DNA of 50,170 nt from Spirochaetota bacterium (lineage in GTDB: Bacteria > Spirochaetota > UBA4802 > UBA5368). Of this stretch, positions 44,679 to 50,170 are shown piece after piece. The stretch's first letter is position 1, and each line of letters begins with the position of its first letter. Both the position numbers and the translations under genes were made by a program. The stretch covers positions 1 through 50,170 of the forward strand of contig JADFDB010000003.1 of assembly GCA_018263175.1 (NCBI GenBank), written 5' to 3'. A model generated the notes under the pieces. That model was not told the origin of the DNA and did no database searches. It saw nothing but the letters and a program-made list of their open reading frames with translations.

Positions 44679-45188
44679 ATGGTTTATCTTATAGACGGAT
44701 TCAACCTCATCTACAAATTCCCCGACCTCGAAGGCCTCATGTACCAGGGCCGTCTTTCCGATGCGCGGCGCGGTCTGCTCGAAAAGCTGAAGGAATACAT
44801 AAAGCTCACCGGGGACAAGGTGCGGATCGTATTCGACGGCAAGAAGGAAAGGCTCCTCGAAATCAAGAACGAACACGCGGGGGCCATAGACATCTACTAT
44901 TCGCTCGAGTACAGCGCAGATTTTCTGATCAAACAGTTCATTAAAAAGGACCTGAATCCCCGTATGACCACGGTCGTGACCTCGGACAAGGACATCGTCC
45001 GCTACGTTACGCGCTACCGTGCCAGGGTGAAAACCAGCGAAGAGTTCGCCGAAGAGCTCACGAAGACCATGGAGAAATGGGCCGAGGAGCAAATTCCCGA
45101 AAAAGAGGATGATCCCCGGCTCGACAAGGAGGAGATCGCGTTCTGGGAACGGCTGTTTAAAGGCGGAAAAAAGAGGTCTTCCGAATAG
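44679..45188 (+). CDS. NYN-domain RNase of the YacP type
   Basis: A 169-residue protein starting MVYLIDGFNLIYKFPDLEGL, where the Asp-Gly-Phe/Tyr-Asn of the PIN-like NYN fold is visible, followed by RIVFDGKKERL and VTSDKDIVRYV, which supply further acidic residues for metal-dependent RNA cleavage. B. subtilis YacP (Rae1) is a ribosome-associated endonuclease. A charged C-terminal tail (KWAEEQIPEKEDDPRLDKEE) is helical. It starts nine bases after the aminotransferase. Confidence 0.85.
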   Translation: MVYLIDGFNLIYKFPDLEGLMYQGRLSDARRGLLEKLKEYIKLTGDKVRIVFDGKKERLLEIKNEHAGAIDIYYSLEYSADFLIKQFIKKDLNPRMTTVVTSDKDIVRYVTRYRARVKTSEEFAEELTKTMEKWAEEQIPEKEDDPRLDKEEIAFWERLFKGGKKRSSE

Positions 45189-45216
45189 TGACGCCCGTTG
45201 CGCGGCGGCTTTGACG

Positions 45217-45987
45217 CTAAAGTCCCGCCGCCAGCACGGCCGCTCCTATGGCGCCGTTTTCCTGCGCGTTCGCGGAGACCTCTATGGGGCTCTCGAGCTT
45301 TTTCTCGATGGCGGTCACGACCCCGCGGTTCTTGGCCACCCCTCCCGTCATCATGATCGGCGGCACCACGCCCACGCGCTTCGCCATGGCGACGACCCTC
45401 GCCGCGATTGATTCGTGAATTCCCGCGATGATATTTTCACGGCCCTCGCCTTTCGAGATGAGGGATATGACCTCTGACTCGGCGAATACCGTACAGAGAC
45501 TGCTTATCTTCGACGGGTTTTCGGACCGGAGCGAAAGCGTCCCGAATTCGTCCAGGTCAAGCTCCAGGGCGCGTGCCATGACCTCCAGGAAGCGTCCCGT
45601 CCCCGCCGCGCACTTATCGTTCATTGCGAAATCCTTCACCCTGCCGGACTCGTCGACCGCGATGGTCTTGCTGTCCTGTCCACCGATATCGATGATGGAG
45701 CGAATGCGGGGATTGAGGTAATGAGCCCCTGCGGCATGGCAGGTTATTTCGGTGATCGCCGAATCGGCGAAACGCACGCTGTTTCTGCCGTACCCGGTGG
45801 CGACGATTTTGTCGATCTCTGACCGCCCGATGCCGAGCTCAGAAAGGATCTCCTCGAGCACCCGGTTGCCGGCACTCTCCGAGTGGTAGCCGGTAAAGAT
45901 GACCTTCGTGCCAAGTATGCGATTGTCTTTCATTACGGCCGCTTTCGTGGTGATCGATCCTATGTCCATTCCAATCGTCAGCATCAC
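45217..45987 (-). CDS. Activator ATPase of 2-hydroxyacyl-CoA dehydratase type
   Basis: A 256-residue ASKHA-fold protein of the BadF/HgdC family. It begins IGMDIGSITTKAAVM and has IDIGGQDSKTIAV, then KCAAGTGRFLEVMA, with the Cys that binds the shared [4Fe-4S] cluster, and VMMTGGVAKNRGV-like PIMMTGGVAKN. It hydrolyses ATP to drive electron transfer to a dehydratase or reductase. The partner dehydratase is not in the window. Its presence fits anaerobic amino-acid metabolism like that suggested by the Ior operon. Confidence 0.92.
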   Translation of the reverse strand: MMLTIGMDIGSITTKAAVMKDNRILGTKVIFTGYHSESAGNRVLEEILSELGIGRSEIDKIVATGYGRNSVRFADSAITEITCHAAGAHYLNPRIRSIIDIGGQDSKTIAVDESGRVKDFAMNDKCAAGTGRFLEVMARALELDLDEFGTLSLRSENPSKISSLCTVFAESEVISLISKGEGRENIIAGIHESIAARVVAMAKRVGVVPPIMMTGGVAKNRGVVTAIEKKLESPIEVSANAQENGAIGAAVLAAGL

Positions 45988-46002
45988 CGTTTCCTCTTTG
46001 CT

Positions 46003-46890
46003 TTAGTCTTGCAGGTGCGTGTTAAAGAACGCCATCATGTCGGCCGTAAGACCGTGCCACAGCTTCCACTCGTGGGACTTATTACGCACTTCTGTATACT
46101 CGACGACATAGCCGTCGCCGCTTCGCTTCTGCAGATGATTAAGGCGGATGCCGAGCAGGCGGGACTGCTCGATCGGCACGGTGGTGTCCTTGTCGCCGTG
46201 GGCCAGGAAGACCGGCGTTTTCTCGAGCCTGACGGCAAGCTCCATAATGTTGTCATCGTGCCGCCAGCGCTCCGCGAAGTCGGCAAACTTACCGTAAACA
46301 GACACCAGGTCCCGGTTCTGGGTGAGCACCGCGACGTCGTAATATCCCGAAAGCCCTGCCGCCGCGCCGAACATCTCAGGATTCCCCGCTGCGGCGAGCA
46401 GCGCTCCGCGGGCCCCGGTGCCTATGCCTGCAATGCCCGCGGCGCCTCTGTGCCGGGCGATGCCGTACTCCTCGCGTAAAAACGGCACGAGCACCGTGGT
46501 AATCCACTTCCCGCCGGGAACGGGGTTCCACCTGGTCTGCGTCTCCGCATAATAGCCCGTCTCGTACTGGGTGGCGCCCATCGACGGGCACACAAGGACG
46601 ATTGCGTACTCATCGGCGTACCGCCGCACGTCCGTGTTCGCGCCCCAGTCGCGCGACGACCCCTTATGGTCGTGCAGGAGCACCACCGTCCGGCCCGCGC
46701 GCACTGCGTACATGGCGGGGAAGTAGGCCCTCACTTCGGTCGTCGCGCTCTCGCCATTAAGTACGCAGGGTATGCTGAGGTCGATCCATTGTCCGGTCGG
46801 GGCCTTGCGAGCACTGCGCACGAGGTCACCCGAACAGGCAAGACAGGCAATCAGGAGAGCGGCGGCCCCCGCCCTCAAGGATGTTTTCAT
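46003..46890 (-). CDS. Esterase-like lipoprotein with a missing nucleophile serine
   Basis: A 295-residue exported lipoprotein (signal LRAGAAALLIACLAC, lipobox LACS) with an alpha/beta-hydrolase fold of the feruloyl esterase/poly-hydroxybutyrate depolymerase group. It shows VVLLHDHKGSSRDWG (oxyanion region), AHGDKDTTVP (acid) and KSHEWKLWHG (His). At the nucleophile elbow it reads GIGTG, where Gly (codon GGC) replaces the Ser of GxSxG. It may be an inactive, binding-only protein. Its location would be the outer or inner membrane, facing the periplasm. It sits 15 bases after the activator gene in the opposite order of transcription. Confidence 0.82.
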   Translation of the reverse strand: MKTSLRAGAAALLIACLACSGDLVRSARKAPTGQWIDLSIPCVLNGESATTEVRAYFPAMYAVRAGRTVVLLHDHKGSSRDWGANTDVRRYADEYAIVLVCPSMGATQYETGYYAETQTRWNPVPGGKWITTVLVPFLREEYGIARHRGAAGIAGIGTGARGALLAAAGNPEMFGAAAGLSGYYDVAVLTQNRDLVSVYGKFADFAERWRHDDNIMELAVRLEKTPVFLAHGDKDTTVPIEQSRLLGIRLNHLQKRSGDGYVVEYTEVRNKSHEWKLWHGLTADMMAFFNTHLQD

Positions 46891-46985
46891 GGTCGTCCTT
46901 CCGGGGTTTAAAAATCATCGCGACAGGGGCGAAACATAGCAGCCGAGCACTTATCCGTCAACAGCATTATTGACCCGTTCAATTC

Positions 46986-47669
46986 CTACAGGTATCCCGC
47001 CTCCTTCATGCTGAGGTAGGAGGACTGTCCTATGATGACATGATCGAGGAGTTCGATCCCGATGATCGCGCCTGCCTCTTTGATCCTTTTCGTAGCGGCG
47101 ATGTCCTCGCGCGACGGCACCAGCACCCCCGAGGGGTGGTTGTGCGCGACGACGATCGACGCACCCGCCTCGCGGATCGCCTCCCTGAAGATTTCCCGCG
47201 GATGAATAAGCGCCTCCGAAACCGTGCCTACTGAGACAGTCGACTTTTTCAATATGCTGTTCTTGTTGTTGAGAATGAAGACCCTGAATTCCTCGCGCTT
47301 CAGCGAGGCCATCTCGGGCTGCAGAAGTTTCCATACCCTTTCGGGCGAATCGATGATCGGAGAGGAATTCTGCACCGACAACAGCCTTCTTCCCAGCTCG
47401 AAGGCCGCGTGGATTCGTATCGCTTTTTTCATTCCCACGCCGTGCCGCTGCGCCATCTCTCTGAGGCCCGAGGCATGGATCCCCGGCAATCCGCCGAACT
47501 GTTTAACCATACACGAGGCGAGTTCGAGCACGTCTACCGTACGCGTTCCCGTGCCCAGAAGGATGGCGAGCAGCTCCATGTCGGAAAGTTCCTGTACGCT
47601 TCCGCCGGCAATGCATTTCTGCACGGGAAGGTGGCTCTGCATGTCTTTAAGTATATCGTTCATATACAT
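46986..47669 (-). CDS. radC: RadC-family JAB/MPN protein
   Basis: A 227-residue protein. An N-terminal helix-hairpin-helix part (SDMELLAILLGTGTRTVDVL) precedes a JAMM domain with VVAHNHPSGVLVPSREDIAA, the metal-binding HxHPSG-x8-D signature. Despite the old name, its role in DNA repair is unproven; it may act on recombination intermediates or as a metalloprotease-like fold. There is no clear Shine-Dalgarno for either of two nearby ATGs, 47669 or six bases later. Confidence 0.93.
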   Translation of the reverse strand: MYMNDILKDMQSHLPVQKCIAGGSVQELSDMELLAILLGTGTRTVDVLELASCMVKQFGGLPGIHASGLREMAQRHGVGMKKAIRIHAAFELGRRLLSVQNSSPIIDSPERVWKLLQPEMASLKREEFRVFILNNKNSILKKSTVSVGTVSEALIHPREIFREAIREAGASIVVAHNHPSGVLVPSREDIAATKRIKEAGAIIGIELLDHVIIGQSSYLSMKEAGYL

Positions 47670-47887
47670 AAAACGTTTTACCGCCCCGGTCGGGTTAACA
47701 CTTTTTTATAAAAACGGACATTTTTATATCCGTCAGAGCCGTCAGACCGCACCGGTTGAGCTGTCGGTTTTCCGATAAATTGTTATTTACTAATATTCAG
47801 CCGGGCTTTCTATTGTTCATAGTGAAGAATGGAAGCCGGTTTCCCGGACCTGGAACCGGGTAAAACTGAAGATCGGTGGAGACGGCA

Positions 47888-48217
47888 ATGCTCGAAATCA
47901 AAGACCTCGGTGACGACCTTTTTGTGGCCAAAGTAACCATGAACGAAGTGCTCACGCTCGATGTCCCCGATCTTAAGGAAAAATTGCAGCATGAGATCCT
48001 CAACAGGGAGATCAAAAAACTGGTGCTCGATCTTTCCGACGTAAAACTCATTACAAGCTCGGGGATCGGCATTTTCCTCAATATCAACCAGAGCCTTAAA
48101 AACGGCCTCAGGCTGGCCGCGCCTCAGCACGAAGTCGAGAAGGTCCTCGAGCTCACAAAGGTCTCGTCGGTCATCAAAATATTCAGCACGGTCGACGCGG
48201 CTATAAAAAGTTATTAA
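47888..48217 (+). CDS. STAS-domain anti-sigma factor antagonist
   Basis: A 109-residue SpoIIAA-like protein. LKEKLQHEILNREIKKLVLD leads to DLSDVKLITSSGIGIFLNIN, where the Ser of the SSGIG motif is the phosphorylation site. It binds an RsbW/SpoIIAB-type kinase and frees its partner in the unphosphorylated state. The ATG at 47888 has GGTGGAG upstream; a GTG four codons earlier overlaps that site. No cognate kinase is next to it; the PAS/ATPase at 26061-27176 is of the right type. Confidence 0.88.
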   Translation: MLEIKDLGDDLFVAKVTMNEVLTLDVPDLKEKLQHEILNREIKKLVLDLSDVKLITSSGIGIFLNINQSLKNGLRLAAPQHEVEKVLELTKVSSVIKIFSTVDAAIKSY

Positions 48218-48232
48218 ATATTTAAAATTTAT

Positions 48233-48261
48233 TTGACCCGGCCTGCCGGGCTTTGTATTAT
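48233..48261 (+). promoter_or_regulatory. Strong promoter for a noncoding RNA
   Basis: TTGACC (48233-48238), a 17-base spacer and TATTAT (48256-48261), preceded by an AT-rich stretch like an UP element. The palindrome CCCGGC-CT-GCCGGG (48237-48250) overlaps the -35 end and the spacer and may be a terminator of the STAS gene or an operator. Confidence 0.65.
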
Positions 48262-48267
48262 ATAATC

Positions 48268-48417
48268 AGGAAGAGGACGTGGGATTTAACATCGCAGTGT
48301 TTTCTTCGACGACACCTCGGGGTGTCACCATTACGGTACATACATGTACCAATTGATCTAATCGATCAAAACAGGGAAACGGGGAACAGTCCTTAAGGGC
48401 TGATCCCCTTTCTTTTT
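48268..48417 (+). ncRNA. Candidate structured small RNA, family not recognised
   Basis: About 150 nt between a strong promoter and a terminator, with no plausible coding frame. Four hairpins are seen in order: GACACC-UCGG-GGUGUC (48311-48326), a GGUAC/GUACC stem (48335-48350), UUGAUC/GAUCAA (48353-48369), and the terminator (48381-48408). The first 40 nt are single-stranded-looking. It does not match tmRNA, SRP RNA, or a riboswitch that I know by sequence; 6S RNA cannot be excluded. It is followed by the DUF167 gene after about 100 bases, so it could be a leader with premature termination. Confidence 0.6.
48381..48417 (+). terminator. Rho-independent terminator of the small RNA
   Basis: GGGGA-A-CAG-U-CC, loop UUAA, GG-G-CUG-A-UCCCC forms a stem with one mismatch and a wobble, followed by UUUCUUUUU (48409-48417). 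Confidence 0.8.
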
Positions 48418-48514
48418 AGATACTCTCCCTGCCGCGCTCCCCGCCAGGGAAATACTGCCCATACCACGTAAAATTCATTTGCCATTGGAGCAGCCCTGCC
48501 GAGATACTCTCCTC

Positions 48515-48778
48515 ATGAGTACGCGCACACTCCTCTGTATAACGGTAACACCCCGGTCGTCCCGAAGCGGCATCGCAATGGACGAGCGTGGAGAGATAAA
48601 GGCCCGCCTCAATTCTCCACCGGCCGACGGGCGGGCCAACGATGAGCTCGTCAGGCTCATCGCGAAAACGCTTGGCATCGCGAAGTCCCGTATCAGTATC
48701 GAAAAAGGTGAAAGGGGACGTAAAAAAATTTTATCGATAGAGGGGATGACGGAGGATGAAGTGCGGCATCGGCTCTGA
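48515..48778 (+). CDS. DUF167 (YggU-family) protein
   Basis: An 87-residue protein of the universal YggU family of unknown function. It shows CITVTPRSSRSGI, ARLNSPPADGRANDELVRLI and KGERGRKKILSIEG, the complete signature. The ATG at 48515 gives the usual length. It has no clear ribosome binding site; in-frame TTG codons at 48479 and 48485 could extend it. It lies downstream of the small-RNA terminator. Confidence 0.85.
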   Translation: MSTRTLLCITVTPRSSRSGIAMDERGEIKARLNSPPADGRANDELVRLIAKTLGIAKSRISIEKGERGRKKILSIEGMTEDEVRHRL

Positions 48779-48822
48779 CCTCGGCATCGCCGCGCAGAGC
48801 GAGCGCTTTGATTGAAGCTATA

Positions 48823-50170
48823 TTAAAACAGATCGTCGAGCTCTTTAATAACCCCTCCTCCGGCGGTTTCCTTTTTATCATCGCCTTCGGGGGCGCGCTC
48901 ATTTTCCGAAGCCCCCTCCTCCGCAAGGGCGGCCATTTTCTGCATATCCTCCTCGTTCACCTCTTCCTCGCCGAAGAGATCCCCGCCGGGGCTCAGGCGA
49001 TAGGCAAAGGCCGAAGCGTAGTAGTAGGCCGCAATGATCGCCTCGTAGATCTTCCGGCCATTCATCTTCTTGCTTCCCTCTATGGATGACTCAAACCCGA
49101 GAACGTCCTGGGGATTCTCCACTATACGCTGTTCGCCGTTCATGTCCGCAATAAGGATGCCGAGCTCCCCGATCACATTTTCCATGAAGGCCCGCACCGT
49201 CATCCGCACGTTTTTGCCGACCCCTGCCTTTTTCTTGTCCATCCCCGTCAGCCGGTTCGAGTAGTCGATATACTGGGCGCTGGAGGTCGGTTTCTCGTTG
49301 CGGGCCTTTTCGTAGCTTTCGATGGCATCGGCATAGTCTTTGAAGACATTCATGCACCGCCGCAGGTCATTATACAGGTCGGACAGCTTGATCCGGTAAT
49401 CGACCTTCCCGTTATGAGTGAACTGTACGTTGTACTTGATCTTGTTCGTCGTCAGGATAAAAGAATACTCTTCGTCGAATTCCCTGAAGAAGATATGGGC
49501 CAGCAGTATCTTGTCATTGTCCCGAACGTATTTAAAAATGCCGGATTTATCATAAATCGCGCGCAGTTTTTTAAGATCGAGAGCGTTCATGATGGCCAGC
49601 CCCTTGCGTACCTCCTCGGGCAGCTGCTCCTCGGCCTCCTCTTTCCCTTCTCCGGCGCTCCCTTCTTCGGCGTCCACCCCCTCCGCCCGGGCATCCAGCC
49701 TTTTCGCGCGAGCGCGCCTGCCCGGCGCCTCCGTATCGGCGATCTGCAATATGCGCGCAATCACGGGATCTCTCATCGCATACAGCTCCCCGAGGTAATT
49801 GCAGAAAAGCCAGTACAGCACCGTATGGAGCCTGTTGAACACGACAGCCACGTCGTTTTTTATTTTTTTGCGCTTCATCGCGTAGAGCGAGGCCTTGCCC
49901 TTTTCAAGCCTCATCTGCATTTCGATGGCACGATCGAACGCGAGAAGAATGAACTCCTTGTACGGATACAGAACGTAGAGCTTTTTAAAAAGCCTCGTGA
50001 GCGGCTCCCGTATCTCGGTGGCCCTTTGATCGATATGCGGGAAATTGATGTGATGCTCGACGATCTGGTTGATCAGGCTTCGGTCGAAAACCGACGACGA
50101 CATCTCGATGAGCTCGTAATACAGGGGATTCAGCCGGTCGAGCTCATCGATTATTGCAAGTCCCAGCTTG
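48823..50170 (-). CDS. Unknown charged protein, 5' end outside the window
   Basis: At least 448 residues, continuing past the right edge: the frame is open upstream of an internal ATG at 50101-50103 and codes for KLGLAIIDELDRLNPLYYEL there. The protein is soluble and mostly helical, with an acidic linker (GVDAEEGSAGEGKEEAEEQL) dividing an N-terminal helical part from a second domain with strands (FREFDEEYSFILTTNKIKYN). The C-terminus is also acidic (EEEVNEEDMQKMAALAEEGA). No catalytic motif or known family is recognised. It overlaps no other gene and reads toward the DUF167 gene. Confidence 0.7.
   Translation of the reverse strand, partial: KLGLAIIDELDRLNPLYYELIEMSSSVFDRSLINQIVEHHINFPHIDQRATEIREPLTRLFKKLYVLYPYKEFILLAFDRAIEMQMRLEKGKASLYAMKRKKIKNDVAVVFNRLHTVLYWLFCNYLGELYAMRDPVIARILQIADTEAPGRRARAKRLDARAEGVDAEEGSAGEGKEEAEEQLPEEVRKGLAIMNALDLKKLRAIYDKSGIFKYVRDNDKILLAHIFFREFDEEYSFILTTNKIKYNVQFTHNGKVDYRIKLSDLYNDLRRCMNVFKDYADAIESYEKARNEKPTSSAQYIDYSNRLTGMDKKKAGVGKNVRMTVRAFMENVIGELGILIADMNGEQRIVENPQDVLGFESSIEGSKKMNGRKIYEAIIAAYYYASAFAYRLSPGGDLFGEEEVNEEDMQKMAALAEEGASENERAPEGDDKKETAGGGVIKELDDLF

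Overview
The window is a GC-rich (by eye about 60% or more), gene-dense bacterial chromosome segment, most likely from a spirochaete. The strongest pointer is the protein at 32607-34091, which has the layout of the spirochaete-restricted spiro-SPASM family (nucleotidyltransferase-like N-terminus, radical SAM core, C-terminal SPASM cysteines), next to SpsF- and SpsG-like sugar genes. Lipoproteins with Cys lipoboxes, a six-helix chemotaxis receptor and a PAS/ATPase sensor fit a motile, double-membraned organism. The spirochaete assignment is inference; no rRNA gene lies in the window.

Layout. 1-2605: the start of a TPP enzyme, an SDR dehydrogenase with its own promoter and a doubled palindromic operator, and a membrane protein overlapping a small zinc-ribbon protein. 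2700-4815: an accessory pocket ahead of the tmRNA gene, with a HicB-HicA toxin-antitoxin pair, an unknown gene whose promoter predicts a leaderless mRNA, two decayed gene fragments and repeats. 4816-5165: tmRNA (ssrA). 5173-10772 (minus): a probable operon paaK - ACT - iorA - iorB - lipoprotein - radical SAM, pointing to arylpyruvate/aryl-acid fermentation. 11217-13389: an ADP-forming acyl-CoA synthetase-type protein and a glycerophosphodiesterase. 13624-18861: cupin, chemotaxis receptor, HAD phosphatase, amidotransferase, aldehyde dehydrogenase. 18948-23346: lon, a ComFB-like gene overlapping its end, and an outer-membrane protein. 23356-27176 (minus): an acyltransferase-hydrolase fusion, NUDIX, and a PAS/ATPase sensor.

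27644-37816 (plus): a truncated acyl-CoA synthetase, then cimA, murI, a periplasmic prolyl isomerase, spiro-SPASM, spsF-like, spsG-like and aconitase. These combine isoleucine/citramalate synthesis, peptidoglycan precursor supply, outer-membrane protein folding and surface-sugar synthesis. 37787-38398 is an HNH nuclease, preceded by a short promoter/micro-ORF/terminator unit. 38716-45188 (plus): LysM lipoprotein, propeller-like exported protein, glpX-type FBPase, transaldolase, aminotransferase and a NYN RNase. 45217-47669 (minus): a dehydratase activator, an esterase-like lipoprotein lacking its nucleophile serine, and radC. 47888-50170: STAS protein, a promoter-to-terminator noncoding RNA candidate with four hairpins, a DUF167 gene and a partial unknown gene.

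The most interesting unexplained structures are a family of about 88-bp stem-loop repeats with related ends (five full copies plus one without the central hairpin, two of them in tandem), the structured RNA at 48268-48417, the micro-ORF unit at 38428-38581, and the radical SAM protein with a SPASM-like motif before its catalytic core.
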